Made by a program: the position numbers and the translations under genes. DNA of 64,000 nucleotides from the NCBI RefSeq assembly GCF_022539315.1, contig NC_066326.1:15206601-15270600 (forward strand). Reading direction: 5' to 3'. The notes under the pieces were generated by a model. That model made no database searches and was not told the DNA's origin. It worked only from the letters and a program-made list of their open reading frames with translations. Position 1 is the stretch's first letter. Every line of letters begins with the position of its first letter. This document shows positions 40,101-51,690 of the stretch, piece by piece. This stretch comes from Serinus canaria (Eukaryota > Chordata > Aves > Passeriformes > Fringillidae).

Positions 40101-42123
40101 AGCATACCCAGTGAAGGATCCCTGAGCTCCTGGACCATACTGCCAGCACCAAGGAAAATTAAATAATCCTCAGAACTGCAGAACAGAAGAACATCATCCA
40201 TATCACTGGTATTACAGTGGGCTTCACTTCATCCTTCCAAAAACCCCTGTGGGCATCAGCCCCACCATCCTTCCCACTGCCAGTACAGTCCAAGCAATGC
40301 AGTTTTGCATGGAAAATGGGACATTTTCCATAATTCAGGGAGCTGAAGCCACCCTTGCCTCCTGGCATAGCCCAGCAAAACCCACAGCTACCAGGGCTCT
40401 GGGACAATTGCAGCTGTTAAAGTGTGACATTCTGCCCTGGGAGGGAGAAAAGCCATCCAGCAGCAGTGACTGTGCCTGCCAAACACATCTGCCTCTGGGA
40501 CAGGGCAGACAGACCTGGGCTCTGCTCCTCACAAAGGCTGCTGCTCCCTCCCAAGGCTCTCTCCAAAGACAATGGGAAGGCATCAGCTGCCCAGAAACGC
40601 CAGCTGGGGCACTGCTTGGATACCTGCTCCATCAGCACCAACTCTGAACACACTGTCTGTGCCTGCCTGTCTCCACAGCTCAGGGTGATGTTCCAGCAGG
40701 AGTGAAGGGTGGAAAGGAATATTTTCAACAAGTGGCTGGGCTGTGGGAGGGGGAGCAGCGTGGAGGAAGGGGGGATTTCTGTGTGTGCAGCCCATGGGTG
40801 CACAGCTGTGGGGGATCCAGAGCTCACAGGATAACCCTCTCCAGGGGAGCCTGGATTGCTGGCTGGGCTGCTGCAGCTCTGCTGAGCCAGCCTGGAGTGG
40901 AGTCTGTACATTCTCACATGGTTTTGTTGTGTTCTACATGCTACTCATGAGCATCTGCTCTGTCTTCAGAGAAAGAGGTATTTCCCACCAGCAGAAGCCA
41001 GATCTGTGGATGACAAAATCAGGCAGAAGGAACAGATCCTGAACACCCTGCTGGAGCCACTAGTGCTCCTCTTGCTGACCAGCACTTCTCAGCAGTGAAC
41101 TGAAATGTTTTCAGTCACGTTCTGGACTTCTGTAACATGCACAAGTTTTTGCTCACCTGCCACATTTTGTCCCAGTTTACCAGTTTGGACAGATCACCTT
41201 GAAAAGACCCTCCTGGTGCAGAGCAGTGGTTCTGAGAGCCTCCACCCTCACACACCCAGCCAGGCTGTTAACCCAAACCCTCTCCCTCAGCCAAGGGCTC
41301 TGGATCACTGTGTTATTCTTTTGTTCTTTAGGGGTTTTTTTGCTTTAAGTGCCTGAACATTTGCGGACAAAATGATGGGTTTGCCCTCCTGACACCTTCC
41401 TTTAGCACGGCTCTATCAGCCACTCCTGCAAGCCTGACTGCTCAGGGGTCTGTGAAGAAAACCCATGGTATAAAACAGCTGCACAAACACCTCTGGGGGA
41501 TGTTTCACAACCACTGTTACATGTAAAATCTCAGGCACAGAAGGAGCTTCAGTTTTCACTATGTCAAATCTCTTATTCTGCTCTCATAAATGGTGCAATA
41601 ATTTATTTTGTCAGTCTGATGAGGCTCTGGTGCCCTGTTCCCCTGACCCACATACTCCCTTCTGAGCCATTCTGAGGGATGGATCTAAAGATCTCTATTT
41701 TTTAATTACTTTATAGCCTGTGATTAAGATAACTTGGAATAAACTCAAGGGAAAACGAGGGCAGAAAAATTAACTCTTGAGAAAACCGCAAATTGCTAAC
41801 ATGAAGTGTATTCATTTCCTAAATAATAATAAAAAAAAGATGTTGTGCCTCATCCCCTGGAGCTGCCTCTCCAGCCTGAAAGCCAGGCTGTATCATTGAA
41901 TTTTTTTACTTCCTAGAAATTCACATTTCCATCTGAATTTTGTGAACAAGTTTTAGCTACTGCCCTGAGCTCACAGAGCAGACATCTCTGTGAAGCAACA
42001 GAGACGTGGTCTTATCTCACTCACCATTCCTGTTTCATTTGTAATACTTATTCCTCTTTCTAGAGATAAGAGTATCAATGATCACTATGTCAGCACTGAG
42101 ATTTCTGGATAGAATGGAAGTGA
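28161..42123. other. Long single-copy stretch without recognisable genes
   Basis: No gene, RNA or transposon family is recognised in about 14 kb. Small local features are a 13-bp motif repeated three times (GTTAACAG/GTTCACAG) at about 32052-32094, a CAC trinucleotide repeat at 32329-32350, a T-rich run at 34728-34749, an 8-bp-stem inverted repeat at 36651-36670 and a run of 14 T at 39670-39683. The block at about 36640-36960 is AT-rich and complex. Open frames such as 31276-31782 (minus, 168 codons) have no known domain. Confidence 0.5.
32329..32350 (+). repeat. CAC trinucleotide microsatellite, about 7 units
   Basis: An uninterrupted CAC repeat of 22 bp lies in otherwise non-repetitive DNA. 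It is short enough to be stable and is listed as a possible length marker. Confidence 0.95.
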
Positions 42124-42369
42124 GCTACAGCCAGACATGCTGGGCTGCAGAAATTTGAACAATATATATTTGTAGAGCCCAGAGGAGTTGTTCTTGACAA
42201 ACAAAATCTACAGGTGATTCATGAATTAATAGACATGACAGATACTCTGTCACTGGCAGAGCTCACACATGATAAAATAATTGATTTATCTCATGGAAAA
42301 ATGCCTTGCTTTCATCAGAAGGAAATGACAAAAGTTAATGATACATCTGATGTTACATTGTTATTTTGA
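42124..42369 (+). other. Open stretch of 81 codons with protein-like composition, uncertain
   Basis: Between a TGA at 42121-42123 and a TGA at 42367-42369 the plus frame is open for 81 codons. The central part reads like a soluble protein, with many Asp, Glu, Lys, Ile and Leu residues, for instance NLQVIHELIDMTDTLSLAEL. It has no early ATG; the first one in frame is about halfway, at the Met of IDMTD. I recognise no family. Many open frames of this length exist in the window by chance, so length alone is no evidence; only the unusual composition for AT-rich noncoding DNA prompted this entry. Confidence 0.15.
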
Positions 42370-43447
42370 TTTTTTTTTAATCAGTAAAGACACTTCCTCT
42401 GAAATAGTTTTATTTATAGCTGTTCAAACCAAACCAGACAGGAATTCAAATCATGGAGTTTCAGAATTTTGTAGAAATCTCTAATTCATTATGCTACTTT
42501 AAACCAGGTTGGTTCAACTTCCCAATTCTTCCATTCCTCAGAATTATACAGCCCTCATCATAAACCTGAAATCACCCAGCTCCACACACAGGCAGAGCAG
42601 CCCTGAAACCCACCATGCATTGCATTGCCTAGGGAGGGGCTCACTGTGGTCAAAGGACCACCAAAGAAATCCAGAAAACCTTCAAGCTGTTCCATGACTG
42701 CTGCCAAGATGACATGTCAGAAATGCAGATGTTTTCTGGAGGCACCACTGATCCCAGCACACTGTGAGCTATTCACTCTCCTGGGAGCACTCATTCCAAA
42801 GCAGCCTGTCCTGCCTTAGGAAGGGGGATTTCCTTTTCCAGCTGTGCAGCTGGATGTCCCTAGAACAGCTTGGTAACAAAATCCCAAGGACATTGACCCA
42901 GTAGCCAGAAGCCCTGGTGACATGCCAGCTGCCTCCAAGTGGCAATGCCTGGCTTCTTTTGACTGAGTCATTGCATAGAAAGAACTGCCGGGGAGCTCAA
43001 GGCAGACATCTTTCCACAACCACAGAAAACACAATAAACCTTCACAGAGGTTTGGCTTTGCCAGGATTTAAAACCAAGCAGAGTCATGGGAAGTAGCTCT
43101 GCCCCTGTCTCCAGACCTGGCTGATCTTTCTTTCAGCATTTCAATGACCACATGAGCTTTCACATTTGTAATACATGTTTTCATTTGGGGCTGAATTAAT
43201 CCCACCAACATGGCAGCACATCCAACATTTAATACACATAGCACTTACACTCCCACCCTAAGCACTGTGTGCTGTCAGGCTTTTGGAGGACTTGGCCTTG
43301 TGCTTCTAATATTTAAAGTGTAGTTTTTTAAAAAAGAGGTAAAGGTTCAATTTAAGAGCTACTTCTGTAATCCTATCTCCTTTTATCCCTTGTTTTAAAC
43401 AAGACCTGATTTAACTGGACTGATTTTCTTTTCCTTCTACCATGCAG

Positions 43448-43599
43448 AAGTGCACAAGCACTTAGAATGCAGAGATCTCCAGGAACAGCAGGAGCATGTG
43501 AAACCAAGTGCTCACTGTTTAATTTTTACTGACACTAATAATCCTGAATCCAGCAGACCAGCCTACAACATCACTTGGAGAGACAGGCTAGAAGAGAAG
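43448..43599 (+). other. Candidate internal exon (152 bp) with strong splice sites
   Basis: A long pyrimidine tract (TTTTCTTTTCCTTCTACC) runs into CATGCAG ending at 43447, which is a good 3' splice site. AAG|GTAATG at 43599/43600 is a fair donor. Between them one frame, entered after two bases, is open for exactly 50 codons and ends in phase 0; reading on would hit TGA two codons into the intron. The peptide starts VHKHLECRDLQEQQEHVKPS and ends NITWRDRLEEK. I recognise no family. By chance an exon of this size is open in at least one frame perhaps a quarter of the time, so it could be a lncRNA exon or nothing. Confidence 0.25.
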
Positions 43600-43794
43600 G
43601 TAATGTGATGGAGCATAAATGAATGAGGGGGTGTCCTCAGCTAAAATATTTAGGAAAAATCAGGGATTATAAAAGTAGAAAAACAGCAATTGATTACCAC
43701 TATGTACTGACTGAGAGAAGAAAGCATGTCATTGGCATGGAGGGACAGGAAATGAGGGTGCAGAAATGAAAGTGTGTAAAGCTACTGCAAAGGA

Positions 43795-43876
43795 AGCTGG
43801 AGAGAAGCTTGCTACTCAAAGGTTTTTATTTGCAAAGCTGGAGAGAAGCTTGCTACTCAAAGGTTTTTATTTGCAA
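43795..43876 (+). repeat. Exact tandem duplication, 2 x 41 bp
   Basis: The 41-bp unit begins AGCTGGAGAGAAGCTTGCTA and ends TTTTTATTTGCAA. It occurs at 43795-43835 and 43836-43876 with no mismatch. Perfect identity points to a recent duplication or to gene-conversion-like homogenisation. It creates the start of an open frame at 43809-44087 that has no other support. Confidence 0.95.
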
Positions 43877-45151
43877 AGACCAGAATTTCTCAGCAGACAG
43901 TAACTGTACCAAAAAAATCCCTATATACACTAAGCCTGACACACCTGTTTCCTTTTTATCTATCAGGAACAAAATATCAAGTCAAAAGCTCCATCAAACT
44001 TGTCAAAACAAGAGGATGTTCCTGTGTCAGCCTCATCAATCACTGCTGACACTACAGGAAATGCAGAACTCAGCTTCTCATGGATAATAAACACTTTTTA
44101 TATCTGACATTGATTTCTAGTTTGTCACTGTTGCATTAATACCTCTGTCCAAAATGGAAGGAGAGCAAAGAAAGAGAAAGATGAGACTCTGAGTGGATGT
44201 GTTTGTATTTGATGTGCTGATAATTCACATTGGCCCCATCCAATGAAGAAGGCAAACTCTGCTGGCCAGGACAATTGGTCTTTAGTGCTTTAGGGCTTTT
44301 ATAAGGCCATCTATCTTAATCTTCCTGTCAGAGTTAAGAGAGGACATGAAAGAGAACAAAGAGGGGTGGGAGAAACATCTGGTTTCCAAACTAGTTACAC
44401 ATTTGAAGCTCAAAGGGCTGGCTGGCTACATCTCCCTATGTTTTGGGATCCATAATACTTTATCAGTGTGAATCAGGAAAATGGCTGTGAGCTTCACTCC
44501 TGTGGAGACAGCATTTGTAGAACCTTGTGCTCTGCAAACCCCTCATTCTAACCTGACCCTAAAGCCCCAAAACAAAAAATGAAATCAAAACTTAGGCCAC
44601 TGAGGGACAGAGCTCCTTGTGGCACCCTGGATGATAATCCACATCTGCTCTTGGCAGGATGCTTCACCTGGGGCACTCATCCTTGACTGCTGGGTTTTCC
44701 CCATCTGTACAGGAAGGCAAATTATACCTGACAGCAAAGGGGAAATGTTTGTGAAGTGCTCAGAATTGTTCCAACAGCCCTGGCTTCTGCCAAATGAGGA
44801 AAATCAATTAATCCATCTCAGTGCCAATCAATCAAGCAATCAGCTGGCTGGATGCTATTTTCTCTCAGTTAAACATACATTTCTCACCTGTTTTTAAAGC
44901 AAGCATAGTTTATTTGGGGGAAGGGTTGGAATAAACCCCACAAAAGACTGAAAATCGTTTTCACACTAGTTTTTCTCGCTCACAAAATGCAAATTCATCT
45001 CTAATCTCTTTCTGGTATCAAGCCAGGCACCAGGGAAATGCACACTCAGGGTAATTTCTACACTCAATACTTTGATATCTCTTGAATGAAATAGCAGACC
45101 AAGTAATGATTAAAACACAAAAAATGTGGCTTTTTGGAGAAGCAAATGGTT
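43877..45151. other. Single-copy DNA without recognisable genes
   Basis: No gene, RNA or repeat family is seen between the 41-bp duplication and the second solo LTR. Short open frames (for example 44619-44897 plus) lack domains. Confidence 0.55.
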
Positions 45152-45442
45152 GGAAGTTGTAGAGGGTGATCTTGTCCCCCAATAAGTTGCAGCTGTTTCA
45201 GTTGCTGAAGATTGGAGGTGGGCCTGATCTAAACAGGCCACACCTGCAATCAATAAGAACTAGTGCTATATAAGAGTAAGGAAAGAGGAGTGAGGAGAGT
45301 CAGATTACTGTGAGGCCCTGGAGAAGTCAGTGTGTAGAGGAGCTGCCTGTGAGGAACATCAAGAAGGTAAGAAGCTCTGATAATATGAAATCCTCGTACT
45401 ATGATGATGATAGAACTCAAGTTATCTAAGACAACAGGAAGT
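45152..45442 (+). mobile_element. Solo LTR, class II ERV-like, copy 2, with perfect 6-bp target-site duplication
   Basis: The LTR proper is 45158-45436 (279 bp). It begins TGTAGAGGGTGATC and ends CTAAGACAACA, so both TG and CA termini are intact. GGAAGT flanks it on both sides (45152-45157 and 45437-45442), an exact 6-bp duplication. A TATATAAG box lies at 45267-45274. It shares its whole length and orientation with the copy at 12070-12342 but retains 7 bp in the segment near AGCTGCCTGTGAGGAACATC that the other lacks. Intact ends and an exact duplication suggest it is the younger or better preserved copy. No internal viral region is present. Confidence 0.9.
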
Positions 45443-47066
45443 TGCTCCCAAACTACCAAAAAATGTTTGTGCTATGATGTTGGGCAGCTGGTGTGCTGTG
45501 GCTGCTGCTTATTGGAATAACCCTCATCTTACTGCTTCCTCAGTCATTTTTTGTTTCTCCCAACAACAGTACAGGGGCTTTCACAGCAATGTGCTTTTGT
45601 TCTGTCTTGTCTCACATACAGCGTCCTTAATTCAGGCTGCTACATGTTAAATATTAATGTTTAGCATTTTCATGCCTTCCATTCTGGCCATTCTGTGTTG
45701 GCTTGTGCTGCTCTAAGGCAAAAACAATCAGCTGTGTGCCTCCAGGGTAATCGTGGTCTCAGCAGAAGGAAGAAGCTGAAATTTAAATTCCACACCTCCT
45801 AAAGCAGGCATTTCTGCTGACTCAGGGCTGTGTGAAGGGCAGCTGCCCTGGGGAACCAGGGCTGCTCTCATAGCCTCAGGCACAGGGGGATCCTCCCTGC
45901 TCCATCCCAGCACAGCATCCAGGGACAGCTCTGCCAGGGTGGGAGGATTTCACAGGGGCATCAAGGACGGGGGGTGCAGATGGGCTGGCAGCTGGGTTAC
46001 TATAAAAGCTGGGCTATTCATTCTGCAGAGAACCCTGATTTATAAAGCCCAACTCTGCAGCCTTTTGGTCTCTTACCCACAGCCTTGGGACTTATTTTCC
46101 CAGCAGGGTTTTTGTAGGCTGTGGCAAAGAGCAAAGTCAGAATAACCAGGAGAGGCTCAGGATAAAGTGGCAGCACATTAAGATAATTCAGCTATGTAAA
46201 TAGTGCTCCAGGAAACACAATACCTCTTCTTTAGGTGTGCAGCAGAAGGCTTCATTAAAAGTTTGTTTTGAAGTAATTTTTTCTGCTCTTTGTTCTCTCT
46301 CAGTTCCTTTAAAGTTGTTTAGGCTATTTTTTCCCCTTGAAAACAAATCATAGTTAGTATAAAGAGACTGCTGACCTACATTCTCCCAGCTGTGTTACAC
46401 TTAATTGTGAGACTTGTCAAACGAAATTCAGGAGTGATCATCACCAAGACAGGCTGTGAGAACACCTACTGCTCAAACTCCTGAGCCTCCCTCTTTGAAA
46501 CCATCAGAATAATCTCTTTGAGGGATCCAAGCAGGCTGTCCAGTGACTGAATCTTTCTTTGCAGACATCACAGCAAGGCTCCTCACCTGGTCTCAGCCCT
46601 CTTGCACAGTCCCTCAGCCACTTGGACACTCTCCTTGGCTGTGGTTTTGGTGCACTGCCAGCACCAAATAAACCCTTGAATATAACAAAGCTCAAGCTGA
46701 ATTTGAACCCTTTAAGTAAAAATTTCCATAATCCATGAATCTACCAGTTTACAGATGTACACAGCTGATGTGAGAAAATCAAAGTTAGTGAAGACTTAGG
46801 AGCTGTATCTAGTCCTATAGCAGAGAAGTGAAATATTGACAATGAAGAGCTGAAAATCTTTATTCCATTTGCTTAAAAACCCCTTCAATTTCTTGTCCTT
46901 ATGTTTAAAAAGCACATTCAGAATGTGTTACACAGCTCATGTTTAAGGGGCAGACCATTTCCTAAGACTGCATGTTTTTCCTTTGTGCAGCACTAGGCAC
47001 TCCTTATATAAGGGAACAAAGGCTGGTAGTGAATTTCCAAGCTCATTCTAAGAGGCTTTTGCTTAC
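45443..47066. other. Single-copy DNA without recognisable genes
   Basis: No gene or repeat family is recognised. A sequence at about 46540-46562 (CTGAATCTTTCTTTGCAG) resembles a splice acceptor but has no convincing donor partner downstream. Confidence 0.55.
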
Positions 47067-47144
47067 ATTGCATTATTTCTCTCTTCATCAACTCTCTCAA
47101 TGGTCTCTTGAATGAAACACCTGACACTCTCAGGGATGACAAAT
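47067..47144 (-). other. Candidate 78-bp internal exon on the minus strand, weak
   Basis: On the minus strand a T/G-rich tract ends in GCTGGAAG (acceptor AG at 47146-47145). The segment that follows is open and runs to a donor-like AAT|GTAAGC at 47067/47066. The peptide is FVIPESVRCFIQETIERVDE followed by ERNNA. Its acidic and basic heptad-like pattern looks more protein-like than its neighbours. The length is a multiple of three and both ends cut codons in the same phase. I recognise no family, and the acceptor tract contains several purines. It may be chance. Confidence 0.17.
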
Positions 47145-48999
47145 CTTCCAGCAAGCAAGCAGCACACAAAAGATAACATTAAACACCAACTGTCAACTCT
47201 CTCTGATCTCTGAGAGGGTGGAGGAGAAGGGTCTGTGTGTATGATGGCACAGAGCAAACCCTGGGCATTGGGGATGTGTGCTGAGCTAACAACCAGGTGC
47301 CACCACAGCTGGACCGAGGACACAGCTGGGGCTGCTGAGCTGCTTTGGCTTTCCTTGAGGGGGATTCCATTTGGAGAAGGAGGAAGCCATAAAAGAGGGG
47401 ATGATTTAAAACAATGTCCTGGGGTGAGCAGCAGCCAGAGGCACTCAGGGGATGGGATGAGCTGTGTGGGCAGCCTGTGTCCCTGGGAGAAGGGGCAGAA
47501 CCCTCAGGGAGTGCTCTGAGCACTGCAGCTGGATTGAAGGGGCTTGGCCTCAGCCAGCAAGGCCAGAAACACAAATCAAACCAAGCTGGCCCCTCCACAG
47601 ATCCTGGCACTGGTGATGCCCCAGGTGAGCATTTCAGTGAGAAAAAGCAACCCCTGCCTCTGATCCTGGGACCATGCTGAGCTGAGAGTCCCAGCCCAGA
47701 GGAGAAGGCTCCTGGTCCAGCCCCACTGCCTCCCCCCGGCTCTGGCAGCCCCTGAAATACCCTGAGAACGTTCCAGCCTGTGAAATGCCCTCCCCCACCT
47801 CTGCTGATGGCCCAGACACGGCTGCTAATGAGTCCCCAGGTAGTCCCAGCCTGGCTCATTTGGAGCTGTGCTCCCTCGTGCTGATTTTCCTGCAGAAGGG
47901 GATGATGCAGGATGATGCACAGGAGGGCACAGCTGACAATCATCGCTCCTGTCACCGTGTGAGCAATGACTACCCTGGAAATTCAGCTGGAAAATGTCAT
48001 TCTTGTTAGAGAGAGAACACAGCCCTGCCACAGGTGTACCAGGGAACACTGGGTTAGGTTATTTGAAAGTGAGATTTGTCCAACCTGTCCTGCCTTTCAC
48101 CATATCAAAACTGACACAAACCAACCAAAAGAAACTCATCTCTCTCATATCCATTTTTGAGAAGACTGTACATTTCTGCTGTTGTACAGCAGCCATACCA
48201 AAATAATATTTTTAGCATGTGTAATAATAGTTTTTAACAGATTTCTCAAGAGATATATTCCTGCCTCAATGAAGAAAAGGCTTTTATCATTTAAATACAT
48301 TGTTCTGTGTCCATATTTACCATCCTCCATCAAATCTATTTCATCATTGTCAATTTTTAGAGTCCTCAGTAGACCACAACCATAAAAGTTAATGGGAAAT
48401 AGTTAATCCTGAATATTGAACCTCTCCACTCAGGACAGGACATGACAATAAATACGGATTTTGATGAATTCCATTTCAAAACATCCCATCCTGTGCCTTA
48501 CACCTACACCCAGCAGAGCAGCAGGGCCTGTGTGAGCCCCAGGTGTGTTTCACATCCTTGTTCCCATTTCTGCCCCAGTAAACACAAAGGCATTGCCTTC
48601 TGTTCATAAAATGAAGAGCAAATCCTCCCATTTATGCCAGTCTGAGCCATCCCAGATAAAAATACTGAACCCAAAGCTCTCTGGATTTCCTGTTCAGTTT
48701 GGCCAACACAGGAGATTCCACTCAAATAAACAACCAAATATTGATATTTATGCAAATAGAACAAGCAGTGATGTAAACTTTTGAAGTTTGCTTCAAAACC
48801 AATAAACATCATTTTTACTTTGAACCTTCTATCTCAAACACTAAGAAAAATATGCCTTTCAAGTAAACAAATGTAATTCAAATCAAGACAGAACATGCAG
48901 TGTGAAATCTTCTACCACATCATAAGGCAGCAAGTACAGTACAGCTCAGCTGCACACCACCAATGCCAAGATTTTGTAGTAAAAACATTGACAGACCCT
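47145..48999. other. GC-richer block, no supported gene; weak 63-bp exon-like segment
   Basis: The part at 47220-48000 is richer in GC and carries a 258-codon minus frame (47179-47955) that has no known domain and is overlapped by three plus frames. On the plus strand, CTGATTTTCCTGCAG ending at 47895 and GTGAGC at 47959 would bound a 63-bp open exon (47896-47958). This is weak and could be chance. The rest, to 48999, is AT-rich without features. Confidence 0.45.
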
Positions 49000-49125
49000 T
49001 AATTATTATAGTGCCTCCTGGCAGTGCTATAATTAGATTGAACATAACTATTAGTCATCATAATTAGTACACACATTCCTTGTTTAGCACAATAAAAATT
49101 ACAAAGCAAGGATGCCACTTAATTA
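49000..49125. promoter_or_regulatory. Spaced array of four TAATTA cores, possible enhancer
   Basis: TAATTA occurs at 49000, 49030, 49061 and 49120. The spacings of 30, 31 and 59 bp are close to one or two times 30 bp, about three DNA helix turns each. TAATTA is its own reverse complement and is the core site of many homeodomain proteins. The surrounding block (about 48960-49400) is AT-rich but not simple repeat. A regulatory role is inference; AT-rich DNA yields TAATTA by chance often, and the regular spacing is the only unusual point. Confidence 0.3.
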
Positions 49126-51690
49126 GGTGACCTGGGAATTGATGCCTACCTATATTTCACTTTTGCTTTAAGTGTCCTTCCTGAGATTAAATCTAATATT
49201 TATAACCAAGAATGGGTATTGATATGGCACTCCACCTGTACATAAAATCACTTGTTAAATTAATATTTATTAAATACCTCAAGGACATTTCTGAAGTTAT
49301 GCCAGCAGTTCATTTGGAATTGTATTCCAAGGAAGGAAATACATCACAATTTTAGGAACTCAAGGTTAATTGCATATTCTAATAAGTGTCTAACATACCA
49401 TAAATTTAAAAGAAAAGGAAGTGCATTCAGTTAAATCCCCATCAACCTTCTAGTTCTCCTGATGGTCCTCATTGTGTCCCAGTGAAGTGCCTGGACCTCT
49501 TTAAACCCTCTGCCACAGACACTGTCTAAGGGCTCCACTAAGTAGCCACACTTCAGAGAAATGCTTTTTAATTCTGAATCTCATCCACCACACATTTTAA
49601 ACGAGAGGAAATTTGGTATAAGTAATCCCTGGTGCTTGTGGAAACCTTCTGAATTTCACAAGCACCCTAATTCCTGCAGGGCTGACACTGTCTGGGGACT
49701 TGGGTTGGATTTGTCTTCACCTGAGAAGGTGGCAGAGCAAGGTGGTCTGCACAGCATCCCCTTCCACAGGTCACCCCAGGAGTTATTTGTCTGAGCCTTA
49801 TTGAAGTTGGTTGAAATGGTCCCAGCTGTTTGTGTCACAGCATCAGACAACGATGCTACAGAACTGTTAATTATGTTTAACAATTTTAATTGCACTAGAT
49901 TCATACCCAGCTTTCCTGAAAACGTGCCCACTTTGCCACGCACAGGTAGATCACATCCAGCAGGAGACAGAAGAAAGCAGCTGGGAGGCTGAGGTGTGCA
50001 CTTCAGTGTGGGAAGCACTGACCCCAGCCTGAGCCCTTCAGGTCCCAGTGCTCAGCTCCAGGGGGATCCTGCAGCACTTTGCAATCAAACTGCTGCTCTG
50101 AACAAGAGCCCACAAGAAAAATGAAGACCAAACAAAAACGTCCTGACATTTGGTACAGAAAGCAATGGTGTTTTCCTGCCAGGTACCTGCTGACACTGCC
50201 AGGCTCCAGCCTCCTCCCTGCAGCCCAGGAAGCTCACCACAGCACTTAGCAATCTGTTCTCACCATCATTAAACCCATTATCCCTTAGTGATGGAAAAGT
50301 CTCTACAAATGCCACAATGCCACTGCTCTGTGAGAAATCCCCCTCGCTCTAAATGGCGAGCAGTTAGTGCTTACTATCATGGATTAATTTGAATTTAAAG
50401 AGAAAAAGAAAAAAAATTGCTTCTGTCGGCAGACTATGGTAAATATCAATATGTTTCATCAGAGCTCCTCTTTCATTAGTTCTAGACCAATTACAGCAAC
50501 TATTTCTTCTCTGGGATATTTCATCAAGCTATTAATTAGAATATGGAAAACATGAAATTCTCTCTTACTTCCTCACTGCAGAGGACCTTCCAATCATAAT
50601 TGTTACAGATAAGGAGAAAATGGAAAAGTTATTGCTTGCCACAGATTAGGAGACTTGCCAAAAAATGTAGAAGAGTTGATATTCAATGTACCCAGCAAGA
50701 GAAAAATAATATAATACATGTAAACAATTTAAGGCAACGACAATATAAGTGCAGGAACTTTTTTTTTTTACCATTACTGGTTTCCCAATTTCTTCTACTT
50801 CATCAGACTGGAAATTTTCAAACCACAGGGTCCCCAGGAAATATTTCTGGCTACTTCAGGAAAATCTTTCAGCGATGTGGCCCCAGTTGGGGTGATGATG
50901 TCAGGGTCCAAACCCTTTGGAAAAGCTGCACTGTGATTTCCTGTGCCCCATGAACAGTGAGAAAAGGCAATTGCTGTGAATGCTTTGTCCCTTATCCCAG
51001 ACAGCCTGGCTTCTGCTGGGAAAGTCTGCAGGTGTAAGGTTTTAACAGGGCAAAGTGATGGCACAGAGCTCCAGCTCTGGCACCCACAGGAGGTGGAACT
51101 GGCACCTCCCTCTGACCTGATGAAGGAGCACAGCTCAGTCTGCACTGGAGCACGATGGGTTTGCCACATTTCCTTCAGACACTGTCAGTCTGCACAGACA
51201 AAGCAAATATGGAAACAGCCCGAGGCTGAGGTTCATGAGAAGCAATGATGCCACAGAGAGGAGACACCTGAGCAGGCTCTGAGGGGCACTGGACTGACCC
51301 ACCCAAACCCAGAAAACATTCACTCCTTTTTTTCTGGGTGAATTTTCACAATGCTCTGAAAATTCTGGGAGAATTTTCCACAATCCTCCTTCCTTCCCAG
51401 CGCTGCCCATGCTGTGCTCCCCTGGCCACAGCCCAGTGCACCTGAGGGGCTCCACAGGGGAGCCCAAGGTACCACACAAATCTAATTCACAACATTTCCT
51501 CAGTCCTCACTGCTCCTTCCCACATCTCCTCCCTCCTGGAACAGAGTGGATCTCTCTGTCACAGCTCTCCAGTGTTCAAGAGGACCTTTTTGGGTCACAA
51601 TGCTCAGCTCTGATTCTCCCATTGACACTGACAATGTAGAGCAAGGCTCTGCTTCACTCTCCCCTCCTGATTCTGTTTCTGTTCTTTCAG
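49126..51690. other. Single-copy DNA, part resembling conserved noncoding sequence
   Basis: No gene is recognised. The block at about 50330-50560 is AT-rich and complex, with ATTAATTAGAATATGG near its end. CTTCCTTCCCAG ending near 51400 and CAAG|GTACC near 51470 would bound a short open exon-like segment, but the evidence is weak. Confidence 0.45.

Noticed and set aside
47179..47955. Longest minus-strand open frame (258 codons)
   Set aside because: It lies in GC-richer DNA, is overlapped by several plus-strand frames and contains no domain or motif I recognise; its Pro/Ser/Gly-rich make-up fits a chance frame.
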